A stretch of 64,000 nucleotides of DNA from Proales similis (lineage: Eukaryota > Rotifera > Eurotatoria > Ploima > Proalidae). Of the stretch, positions 50,026 to 59,860 are shown one piece after another. Made by a program: the position numbers and the translations under genes. The first letter of the stretch is position 1. Each line of letters starts with the position of its first letter. Location of the stretch: NCBI GenBank assembly GCA_019059635.1, contig JAGVRJ010000005.1, forward strand, positions 1,054,001-1,118,000, in the 5' to 3' direction. The notes below the pieces were generated by a model. It saw only the letters and a list, made by a program, of their open reading frames with translations, was not told the DNA's origin and did not search any database.

Positions 50026-53000
50026 TTATTCGTTCAACATTTGCTTGGTCTCGGCTCTAATTTCTTCCTTGAACTTGTTGTAATCCTCCTGCGTTCGATT
50101 GTGATCAGTGGTTCACTTTATTCAATTTTAGACACTTGAAAGACGCTTACTTTTGAGTACGAGTGACTGTTCCGGCTTTTTAACAGCTCTCTTGCCACGT
50201 ATAGAATGAAGAGACCGCTTTCTGGTCCGTCGATGCCACAAGCCAAGCACTAAACGGTCATTTAAATGTCTGAAGGCCAAAAAGTTGTGAAGCTGGTTTC
50301 TTACCATTTCGTTGCTTATCTTCCAGCTGGATGCGTCGTCTCCGTTCGCTCGAGCCTGCTCCTCGACAAATTGCCTTTTTTGTTTAAACCATATTTAACT
50401 GATGGCTTCTGCTAGGCGTTTTTGATGCAAGCATAATGAAAATGCCTACGTCAAATATTTCACACAATCAAAGTCTCTGATGCAGAGCGAGTCGAAACAA
50501 GTGATTTGTCTCTTTTGAATGTCGATGGCCGCAATGTTCCAGCTCTCGTGGCGTTGAATCGGCACCAGCACAAGGCGATAGTCAAACAGACTCTGCGAAG
50601 TGACTTTGAGCTTCTTTCCGCTCTCTTCTGCTCCTTCTTCTTTTCGGCCGTATTTCAACGCTTGGTAAAACCCGATCGGATACACGTGAACATAATCTGA
50701 TCCGAACTTTTTGTTTGCTTCGTTTTCGAGCTTTTTCAAGTAGAAGTCAATCACCTAAAACGATGATCGGGGTGAGTGAGAAGAGCAAAAATGCCGGAAA
50801 AGGCCAAGTTACGTTGGTTGTCGGCAACTGTCCACTAAGAACCGAGTCAAGGTCCTCTTTGGTGAGATGAACATCATAATCGTTTGAGATTAATTTCTGC
50901 TCCCGTTCAATAACTATTTCCGACTCGGGCTCGTCTGAAAGAACTTGTCCCACAGGTCGCCTCTTCATTCCGTTCATTTTCTTATCCTGGCTGCGAAGTT
51001 TGAAAAGATCGTAGCGAGCCGTTTTTACTTGACCAATGGGCAGCAGCTCGGTGGGATCGTCATCAGTGTCGGCATCGTCACCTCTCACAAGTTGGGCAGA
51101 ATGAAATTGCTGACTGACAGAGTTTCTCAGCGACAGAATTCCAGGAACAGCGCCGTTCAAGAGCTCTTCGTTCGTCAAGTCTGGCTGATCCTGTGAGTCG
51201 GACAGCGCTCTCGAGTTCTCTTCGTAAAGTCGCTTGAGAAAGATGTCAAGGCTTTCCTTGTCCTCTTGATCTGGGCATAGCATCGTTCTGATCGATTCAA
51301 GTCGTTTTTGATGAGATTCTATGGTTAACGGCCAGTGCTCGTTCAGCAATAGACCAGTCCAGATGGGAATTGTGGATGAAAATTGACTAATGAAATGATA
51401 CAGTAGCTCGCGGCCCATTCGAGAGTTTCCGATTTTGACCTCCGTGTCGCTGTTTGATGCATTAGCGGCGCCAGAGCTCAAGCCGAATCCGTCAGTCGCA
51501 CACTGGCCTAAATCTGACTTGCACTTTTCAAACAATTTTTCGCAAAGGCCAAAAAACAGCGAATCTCGGTTCAGACTTCTCAGCTTTCTCTCAAGTTTAG
51601 AGTCGAACGGTCGCTTAACGAACGCGGCTAGTCCTGCATTCTGCACTTTATCCACTGGAGCGGCAAGTTGGCTTTCGCTTGGACAAAAGCCAAACTGAGA
51701 GACCTCGGCTCGACTATTTACTCGATCTACACAGCTCTTGAGAAATTTAAAGGCTCGTTCGACCACTTGGTTGATCCTGTCGCTGTACAATATACACATG
51801 AATGAATAAAGTGAAGCCTTCAGCTCGTTCAGATTTGAACTGTGCAGAATTGCGGTGAAAGCGTGCATGCCAAAACTGAAATTGGCCGCGTAGAACTGCC
51901 GACATAGTTTGCCAAACTGAGCCATCACTTGTTTGGAGCAAACATGTACTAAAACTGGCGGAAGCTGTTTTGTGCTGTCGCAGTCTAAAAATGGTCCTAC
52001 AGAGTTCAGATGAGAAAACTCGGCGCCGAAAGCGGCTGAATCGGCTGGACCCGATCGGCTCATGTGACAATAAAGCTGGTTGGTATAGTCTATTATCGAT
52101 TGATTATTAAACAGCCAGATTAGCTGGCGAACAAGTTCTATTGACGCATCGCTGATTACGTAGGCGGTTTCTCTTCGGCTAGACTTGACCGGATTGATCT
52201 CGGACGCGTTCAGGAAAGTTGAGAGCCATTGAAGCTGGGAATAGTCGAGCGACTCGTTTGTGGCCAGCATGCAAGATAGAGGCGTAAGAGACGAGCTCGA
52301 GCTGGAACTTGACTTGGGACCCTGCTCGTTATTTATGCAGAGCTCGTGGTAGAAAAGCGGCTGACGGTGAAGAGTCGTATTGACAAGAGTTGAATGCCGA
52401 TCTGAGCTCACCGAGAGCCAGCCTCTGTCCGATCGGGCAAATAACCGCTCAAATAGACGAACTTGAGTTTGATCGAAGCAGATTATGCATCCGGGTATGT
52501 GCTGGATTATTTGAATGAAACCTTGAAGGGAAATTTGCGAAATGGAAACCAACACGATTTATTTGAAAACCGAAACCTTGAACGCGGTCGTTGGCAGTTG
52601 ACTTATCGATGAGCTTTTTGCGAAGATTGAGCAGGGCCTGGTAGCAGTCTTTGGCCTCTGAAGATATGCGGCGATAGACAGAGCTGCTTCGTCCGACATA
52701 GTCGGCATTGCCAATCGCCAATGTGGTCGAATGCTTTACGCGCTGTTGATACTCGCGCATGGGCGTCGAGTTCTTCAACGCCTCTTTCAGCTCTTGCCTT
52801 GGCCGCCCGCGGAAGTATCGCGCTCTGATCTCGCCGTTCGAATGCCTAAGCCTGCCAGTGTAGCAGACGTGGCACATCCTTTTCTCGTTCATTTTGATCA
52901 CAAATTTTATGGAACAGTCCTTGAATACGCAGTAGCCGTTGGCGGAGAAGAGCTTTTTACCCGGAAGTGATCGCTCATGGTTGCCACAATCGCCTTTGCT

Positions 53001-53291
53001 CATGCTCGTCTCGCGCATTCTTAGTCTCGCTTCGCTCACATAGTGATCTTTGAAGCCAAATACGCAATACTTGTTTGACTGCTTCATGCCCACAATGAAA
53101 TAGTCCTCCCATTCGCCGGGCAAGAAGCGGTGGCCACGCTGAATCGATTTCAGATGCAACCAGTCATCCTCGCTGAGCTGGAAAATCGCCTCTCGTTCAA
53201 TGTCGGCCTCGAAAAAGTCGTTTGTCAAACTTTCATTTTGTCCGCTTGTGACCGACGACTGCTCATCTATGCTTGAATTTGACATGTTCAC
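50026..53291 (-). CDS. Mutator-like transposase-derived protein with C-terminal Ulp1/SENP-type domain lacking catalytic His and Cys
   Basis: About 986 residues in six exons (about 52577-53291, 50813-52521, 50450-50754, 50306-50374, 50152-50250, 50026-50096). Residues about 110-175 form a zinc-finger-like module (CVFKDC, MCHVCY, H). The block RARYFRGRPRQELKEAL and VYRRISSEAK follow, as in animal Mutator-type transposon proteins. Residues about 240-650 fit the transposase core: SVSSD279, LTPLSCMLATNES, YVISD363ASIELV, and IPIWTGLLLNEHWP. The expected third acidic/DxH block is degenerate (LVHVCSKQVM). Residues 780-966 fit a Ulp1 peptidase: VIDFYLKKL, LVLVPIQRHESWNIAAID, ITCFDSL, GIDGPESGLFILYVAREL. 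By alignment in place, catalytic His is Ser879, Asp896 is kept, and catalytic Cys is Ser944. The frame is intact with normal short introns and no visible TIRs, suggesting a domesticated host gene. The domain order and the losses are read from sequence; the origin is inferred. Confidence 0.75.
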
Positions 53292-53859
53292 TGCTGGACG
53301 AAGAGTTACGCTATCCGCAATTAGCCTTCAGCGGAGTGTATTCGAATTGAAATATTCGACGTAAACAGCAGCAGCGGCCCCCTTCCCGGCGGCCGAACCT
53401 TTATTTTTCTGCGTGATTGTGTTTTCAGTGACCCTGGATGTAGATCGCAATCAAAACAGATGCGCCCGTTTGCCGCATCAGCACGTGTTGTCACTCACAT
53501 ATTTCAAACCGCAACTCTCTTTCTCCTATCTCCTATCAATACAAAGCTAACATTCTTGTTTAAACTCATTTGCCCTGGCAAGCGGATAATTGAGCTCACC
53601 TGTGCGTCCCTTTTATTTTTCTTTCTCTTGTGTGTGTGTGACTCAAAGCAGCTCGTGGCAATTACTCAACTATTGCGCCATTCGGGCATAATTCTCTCTA
53701 TCGACATAATGGATTCCATCGAATGCTTCAAAGCGTCGCTATTTCGTTACCTTAAAGAAAAAAAAGATAGACACGTATAAATATAAGCAATAGGGCTGCA
53801 CAATTGTTATTTGTCATTTAATATCCAAAACGCATTCATTTAAACAGAGAACTTCAAAA
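53292..53859. other. Divergent promoter region
   Basis: Upstream of both the transposase/Ulp1-like gene (-) and the first Kunitz gene (+). The latter has a TATA box at 53776. No gene is seen between. Confidence 0.5.
53776..53783 (+). promoter_or_regulatory. TATA box of the first Kunitz gene
   Basis: TATAAATA, 77 bp before the ATG, followed by a plausible start region about 30 bp downstream. A strong TATA fits a highly expressed secreted protein gene. Confidence 0.6.
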
Positions 53860-54225
53860 ATGAAATTTATCCAAGCAGCAATACTCTTGCTGTTCACTCT
53901 GGCAGGTAATTGACAAAAAACGATTCGATTTAGGCCCAACAATCTATACTGGCAAACGATTTCAAGCATTGTGCTGCTCATCGGCTCGGGCTCGAGATGC
54001 GATCTGTGATCTCCCAAAACTAGTAGGACCATGCAAAGCCATGTTTCCTCGTTATTATTTCAACGCTGAGTCAGGCGAATGCGAAGAGTTCATCTACGGC
54101 GGATGTCATGGTAGAGTTTGAAATTAAATGCTCACTGCTCTTCACACAAACTCTTAATTTCGTTTATAGGCAACGAGAACAATTTCGAGCAATTGGACGA
54201 CTGCCGACAAAAGTGCCTTGATTAA
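53860..54225 (+). CDS. Secreted single-domain Kunitz inhibitor
   Basis: About 80 residues in three exons (53860-53906, about 53969-54110, 54170-54225). A signal peptide ([16 protein letters not shown]) is split from the mature part by intron 1. One Kunitz domain follows with all six Cys in the correct spacing ([29 protein letters not shown]). The residue after the second Cys (P1) is Lys in GPCKAMF, as in BPTI, so trypsin-like proteases are the likely targets. Intron 2 is in phase 1 inside the domain, after GGCHG. Both Kunitz genes share this intron place. Kunitz proteins also occur as channel-blocking toxins; nothing here shows that role. AATAAA is at 54289. Confidence 0.9.
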
Positions 54226-54288
54226 GCTCAATTCGACCTGAATTTGGCTCGACTGTCTATTTAAGAATCTCGCATTCAAAAACACTCG

Positions 54289-54294
54289 AATAAA
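54289..54294 (+). terminator. Polyadenylation signal of the first Kunitz gene
   Basis: AATAAA, 64 bp after the stop. Confidence 0.65.
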
Positions 54295-54460
54295 ACGCAT
54301 TAATTAGTCTATGAGTGGTTTCTTTCACGTCCACGCCTGTCTTTAAATTTGAAGACGTTTGCTATTTGACCTTTCTCTGGGCCATTAACTCTTCTGAGAA
54401 GATCGTCCAAACATAAATTGGCCATCAGTCGAGTAAAACTCCTTCAAGTAAAGAGCGATC

Positions 54461-55277
54461 ATGAATTCATCGACCAAGAACACAATCCTAAAATTTTTCT
54501 CGTCTGCTGTCATCACTAGCGTCATTGAGCTCGCTCTTGTCCGTATGCACTTTTCGATCTGCCGATAAGCCCGCTCGCCTTCTAAACTCTTTAAAGAACA
54601 GCTAGCTCAGTGCGTGCCTATTTCTGATTCTGAGCTCGGCCTGTGCTCACTTCCGCCAGAGACCGGAACCTGTTGGCAGTTTGAACATCGATACTTTTAC
54701 TCTGTGCAGGAGCGCAAGTGCACAGTATTCATATACGGTACGCTCTTGTATTACTTTGTCGATTGATTCTAAGCGAATCCGATTGTTGCTGCTTGTTAGG
54801 GGGCTGTGATGGTACTTGATTAGAACTAGACTCCAGATTTCCTTGTTGTTTTATGCGATTGCTGACAAGGAAATTCGAACAATTTCCAGAGCGAGCTTGA
54901 ATGCAAACGCCGGTGCGAGTCAACCATGTCGATTGAACACGGTGAAAGAATTGGAAATATTTTTCGAAATTTGGCATCTTCAACCGAACAGGGCATTTGA
55001 CAGGAAAAAAGCAAAACGAGTACAAAAAGCGGCTTGAAATATGTTCAATGGCCAGCGAGACAGGAGGCTGCAATGCGTTTTTGCAGCGATTCTTCTACAA
55101 CCCGGCAAGTCGATCGTGTCAAGTGTTTATTTACAGCGGCTGTCAGGGTAAGAGTGAAAAAGTCGCCTGGGTCTCTCAAGACACAACTCTGACGACTTGA
55201 TTCGACTGAGAGTAGGAAACGAGAACAACTTTAAAACGGAGCTGGACTGTCAACGAACATGCTCGAGTCTTGATTGA
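54461..55277 (+). CDS. Secreted two-domain Kunitz protein with unusual P1 residues
   Basis: The N-terminus (MNSSTKNTILKFFSSAVITS...) is a fair signal peptide. Five introns break the gene. Domain 1 runs CSLPPETGTC to ECKRRC and domain 2 runs CSMASETGGC to DCQRTC, each with six Cys. Inside both, a phase-1 intron falls after the fourth Cys (GCDG/NSNNF and GCQG/NENNF), the same place as in the neighbouring gene. Another phase-1 intron of 62 bp separates the domains at EHG/KKQNE. The P1 positions are Trp (GTCWQF) and Asn (GGCNAF) instead of Lys/Arg, so neither domain should be a standard trypsin inhibitor. The first join (GTCC/gtatgc to cagctag/CTCAG) gives VPQC and keeps the frame. AATAAA is at 55409. 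Confidence 0.82.
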
Positions 55278-55408
55278 GCGTTGCTTGCGGCTGTGTCGGA
55301 TTTCAGTACGAGTGTGTTTACCCGTCGCTTGCATTCTACCCTCTCGACCAACTTAAACATGATCCGCGATCGCCGCTCGTCGTCTTTTGCTTAAAATGTT
55401 TGCTCTCT

Positions 55409-55414
55409 AATAAA
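55409..55414 (+). terminator. Polyadenylation signal of the two-domain Kunitz gene
   Basis: AATAAA in CT-rich sequence, 132 bp after the stop. Confidence 0.6.
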
Positions 55415-56983
55415 CTCTCTCTCCCTCTAATTTCGTTCAGGTTCATGCGCTTTCTCTCTGTGGCTCAATCTAGTGGTCATCTCTCTCTCTCTTTAGTTGC
55501 TTGTTTGCACAGCAATTAGTTAAGCTCATGTTAAACACGAATCCAAACAATCACGCGCGCCGTTTTCTTCGCCACGAGCAATAAACATTCGCCAAATTTG
55601 TGCACAAAAGTCGAGAAATAGAGACGAAGGAGGAAAAGAGCTTCGCTCGACTGCATTTACAGCAGTCGGACAAATGGCCAGACTCAGTCAAATTGGCCCC
55701 TTCTTTCACATTTCGCGCTTCTCTGTAAATGTTTTTGGTCTCCTTCAACGCTCGAGGTCGTGGCTAGTTCTTTTACAAAAGGAATCGCCACCATTCGATT
55801 CACCTTTTGTTTTTTATTTATTTATTCTCGCTGCTGTTCTGTGCAAAGCTCTTTTATTTTCTTTTATTCAAATCAAGGACGTCTTCTTCTTCTTCTTGAT
55901 TTCATGTCGTGTCGTGCTCGCTTCGTCTTCATCATCGTTCTGAGTCGACAGCTCTTGGTCATGCATTAACAAGTTTAAACTTGCTGGGCAGCTTTTGAGT
56001 GGCGCCCGACGCTCTCCTACCCATTAGCGGGTCTGCGTGGTGGCCATAAATATTCTTGTTGTAGTGATCATGTTAATTTCGTTATTAATGCGCCGTTCTA
56101 ATTCAATTGTCCAGACAAGAATGGCCAGTTGAAGGATGAGGCAGGACGGCAAGGTAGGTCGGATAAGGCCACGAGAGTCAGTGCAAAATAGAACCCGAGG
56201 CAGAACAAGCAGAACGAGCGCCGGATGAGAGAGGGCGGGGAGACGACTAATTAAATCTGAATTGCAGGTGTCCATTTGATGATAAATGGGCAATTAGTAA
56301 CGATAACAATCGAAGATAAACGCTTTCGATCAGACCAGTGGCCTAAGTGCACTTTGCTTGCTTTATCCCTTCTTCCCCTCAATCGGTCTGCATGTCTGCC
56401 CTATCTCTCTCTCTCCCTCTTGTGATCTGTCCTTTTCCGTCATTTCATCTCACTCGCTTGCTTTTCGTTTATTTTCTTTTTCTTCTTGTCCACAAGCGGG
56501 CCGTCTGTCGACATTACACTGTTTTCTTTGCTTCAATTGTTTTAGTTAAGAGTAGACACGCTTCAGATTCGATTCGAAGATAAGAGAACTGCTCTGATCG
56601 AAGTGGACACCGGAGACAAGCATCAATAAGACCATTCGATAGCGATGAACACGCGCGCTTAGGACACACACACACCCAGAGGCGAAGAGTTGTTTAGCGC
56701 AGAAGCACCCGAAGCGTACGCTCGATCACACACAACGATCTCTGCTTCTCGTCAAATCGGCGCAGATCCGAGTCGATTTCAACTGGCTAATTTGTATGTG
56801 TGTGTATACAAGACCTGGTCCACTGATTATTTGTCGATGAAAACAACAAGAGGGCAAATTTAAGAACGTGAGCAAAAAAAAAAAACGAGTAAACAACGAT
56901 CACGAATTTTGATCGATCGCAAGTATTTGAAGTTTAACGAGCTCGAGCTGGACTCGAGTGCCCGCATCGCAACGAATCCAAAA
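55415..56983. other. Intergenic region
   Basis: About 1.5 kb with no supportable gene. CT tracts lie at 55425-55437 and 56405-56420, (TTC)n at about 55883-55897 and a short (CA)n at about 56665-56675. The 5' UTR of the next gene probably starts near 56600-56900. Confidence 0.45.
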
Positions 56984-58251
56984 ATGAAAACAAAAAACGC
57001 AGAAATGAATTTTCCGGAGCCGCCTGAGATCCTCTCGCCGCCAATACCACCGCCGCCTGAGCCGCCGTTTTTAAGCGCAGCCATTCTACGCAACAATCGT
57101 CAACGAGCCAAATTTGCTTTGATTAGTGAGGCGGCCATAGGCCGCCAACAGCTGCTCTACAATCGATTCATGAGCAATTTCGTTCTCAAGTATGTGCGCC
57201 AACCACGACAACAACAACAACAACAACAATACGACAGTAACAACGACCACAATCCAAGTGAAGAAGAGATGGACCGGAGTCGGAAATGCGAACGGATAGA
57301 CGTGAATTCGCTTGATTTTTTGTACGACCACGCATTGCAGTGGCGTTTTAATGAGCTAGAACGCGCATTCCAACCGAACCTGAGCAATGAGCACACAACC
57401 GCCGCGCATGAGACGATGACCAATGCTAGTACGATAAGCGCATCGACAATCGTGCGAACAACCAGCATCACCTTAAGCACTGCTCTTAGCACAGTGATTA
57501 CAAAACAGCCGCCGCCTTTTACAATGAATTCAACGAGCGTTCACTCAACTCGTCAAACGACAAGTGACAGCTCGCTGCAGCCCATCTCTGACGCAGTCTA
57601 CGAACTGTTTACCGAGTTCATGCTGCCGTCTATTGTCGTCCTATTTGTTCTGGTCGTGCTCCTCATGGCGCTGACCGTAAGCAAGTAAGACTCATTTGCC
57701 TAATTCTCTTTGCGAGCCGATCAGACGGATTATTAACACGCGTGAACAATAGTTGTAAAAAGGTAAAGAAAGAGGCCAAACTGGCTGTGGAGCGACGTGG
57801 TTCGGCTGTGAGCACTCCATGCTCGTCGACATCATCGTTCATTGCCTGCTACGGCTCATCTAGCTTTGCATCGTCTTCGTCCGAAAACAAAGAAACTCTG
57901 TCGACGGCAGCTGCAAGAGGAACGACGCTTCCCAACTATCATTCAATCAGAGCTTCAATGTATCCGGAGCTCTTTGACTCTAGCCGAGCAGGCGAGCAAT
58001 GCGGTGAAGTAATTTACAGTCTATCGACTTTCGGCAGGGCTGCTTTGCAAGCCGCTCCGCCACTGCCGCCCACGCCACCACCGCCGACAGCTGCAGGAGG
58101 AGGCAAATACCAAATGATCAATGCCAATTTCTATCAAGAAATAGACGACAAAAAGCTCTTTCCTCGCACAAACCCGCAACTAGGCCGGCACACCCGTACT
58201 GGCTCGATAATCGATACTCGCCAACACTCTGATCTGGTCTGTAAATTTTGA
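56984..58251 (+). CDS. Single-pass membrane protein of unknown family
   Basis: Two exons: about 56984-57685 and 57753-58251. The frame is open upstream, but the first ATG is at 56984 (MKTKNAEMNFPEPPEI). The N-terminal part is Pro-rich (PPIPPPPEPP), then mixed helical (FALISEAAIGRQQLLYNRF), with a CAA run coding 7 Gln. A Ser/Thr-rich stretch of about 80 residues that could be O-glycosylated follows. A TM helix is at LPSIVVLFVLVVLLMALTV. The intron falls right after it (SK/CKK). The second exon gives a basic juxtamembrane segment and a Ser- and Pro-rich tail (PPLPPTPPPP). No signal peptide is seen, so it may be a signal-anchor type III protein, or an N-terminal exon may be missing. I do not recognise it. 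AATAAA is at 58300. Confidence 0.65.
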
Positions 58252-58299
58252 TGCAACAACACACAGCGCTCTGCCTATATTTAAACAGTCTCCAATTTA

Positions 58300-58305
58300 A
58301 ATAAA
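58300..58305 (+). terminator. Polyadenylation signal of the single-pass membrane protein gene
   Basis: AATAAA, 49 bp after the stop. Confidence 0.65.
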
Positions 58306-58752
58306 TTCGAACGAAAACAAAACTGCAATTGAGGCCTATTTCTATTTTTCCGTTTCTCTATTATTATTGATTATTCTCTAGTCTGGCTGCGATTGGCTGC
58401 AACACTCGTCGCTTGTTTGCTTCTTCTCTTTCCATTTCTCTCCTTCTCTAATTCCTGATGATTGTTTGGTTTACTCCTCTAGAAGTTGAACGCACCACCT
58501 TGATTAGGTTGGCGATTTCCGCTGCAGACCTACTCATGCTTGCCATAGAACGCAAACAAAGGCCCTTTGGCAAGCTAAAGCATTCAGACAAATAATCAAT
58601 ATAAAATTGAATCTTGTTTTTACTTGAGCTAAACCAAACTAAGACGAAAAATCTAAACTTGGCTTGTTGCTCTTGCTTCTGCTCTTTTCAACGCAACAGC
58701 ATAAGTTGGCTCATTTCGCTCAGAAATTTTCCGGACTGTTGATTAAGCGCCG
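58306..58752. other. Intergenic region
   Basis: No gene, repeat or clear promoter element is visible. Confidence 0.45.
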
Positions 58753-59597
58753 ATGAACTTCACTATTTCGTTCTACGTTGCATCGTCGCTTTTGTTTGTG
58801 AGCACATTGTTGAACATTTGCTCACTGGCCAGCCCCTACTGGTCCGTGTTCTCAAACACTGCAACGGTTGAGAATGTTGGCCTATGGCAGGTAAGAAGAT
58901 GCTGCCCATTTACGTCTTGCTCTCACGTTAAGTGACAATTGGATTGGAGATTTGCTTCAACGGTTTCCGACACGTCTTCAAGCAGAGACGAGTTTACAAC
59001 GGCTGCTTCTGGTATTGGTCAGAGGAGCTTGGGCTGTTGAGGAGCTGGCTCCTACCGGGTGAGCACAATTTGATCATTCGATTTGAAACAGCCACTTGAG
59101 TCATTGGTCACATAGCCTGGTTCAAGAGTGTTCAAGCACTTGCCGGTATCAGTCTGGTCAGCATTCTTATTGCCCTTTCCCTGGTCCCTGTGGGCGTGCT
59201 TGTCGAACTCAAGCATAAAATACCTTTTGTTCTGGTCATATCCGCATTCAGCGGTTTGTCAGGTAAACAAGTGATTGGCTGAATTCTGAATCGATCTAAA
59301 ACTGTGGTTTAAGCTCTCTGTAATTTCACAATGATCATCGTGTACACTGCGGGCGTGTTCAGGGTCGACTGGTTGCCAAACTCGGATCAAGCTCAATTTT
59401 CCTATTCGTTTTGGGCCGAAATGCTCGGCACCATAATCTTGTTGATCACAGGTAATTGAAAGCCTAATTCGAGCTCAATCGAAATCTCGGCACCTAATCA
59501 CTGGAAACCAGTCCATCTTTACTTGACCGAGACCAAAGCGCAAGTGGAAGCAGGACAAAGAGCTCGCTATTTCGCCAAGTTCGGCGATTTCCTCTGA
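58753..59597 (+). CDS. Claudin/PMP22-superfamily tetraspan protein
   Basis: About 200 residues in five exons joined in frame (58753-58890, about 58951-59059, 59117-59262, 59315-59451, 59510-59597). There are four hydrophobic segments: ISFYVASSLLFVSTLLNICSLA, the ISLVSILIALSLVPVGVLV block, FVLVISAFSGLSALCNFTMIIVY and a fourth around MLGTIILLIT. The first extracellular loop carries the superfamily signature, W (SPYW) then GLWQIC and a second Cys (NGCFWYW). Claudin-like proteins build or regulate epithelial junctions and also act as channel subunits. The final tail is short and charged, without a clear PDZ-binding end. The exact subfamily is not determined. ATTAAA at 59762 may be its polyadenylation signal. 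Confidence 0.8.
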
Positions 59598-59860
59598 CCC
59601 AGATTGCAACTACTTTTCGGCCATTCGATCAATCTAAGCACCGCCCCTGTAAACTTAATTCTGTAGTTTCCTCTTCTTTTTTTAGTTGTTCTCTCTTGTC
59701 GTTTTGTCTATCGGCCGGACAAATTTGCCCCGCTGAACGTGCAAACAAGCATTGAATCGAAATTAAAAAAAAAGAAGAAATTTCCTTTTTTCCGCTTCTC
59801 TTACAGAATATTCAAGAGGCAAACGTTGGCCCATATTGGCTGTTGAGCTCAGACAAGGCA

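Noticed and set aside
54960-55030. TGA between the two Kunitz domains, suggesting two separate genes or a pseudogene
   Set aside because: A phase-1 intron of 62 bp (CACG/gtgaaa to tttgacag/GA) removes the stop and joins the domains in frame.
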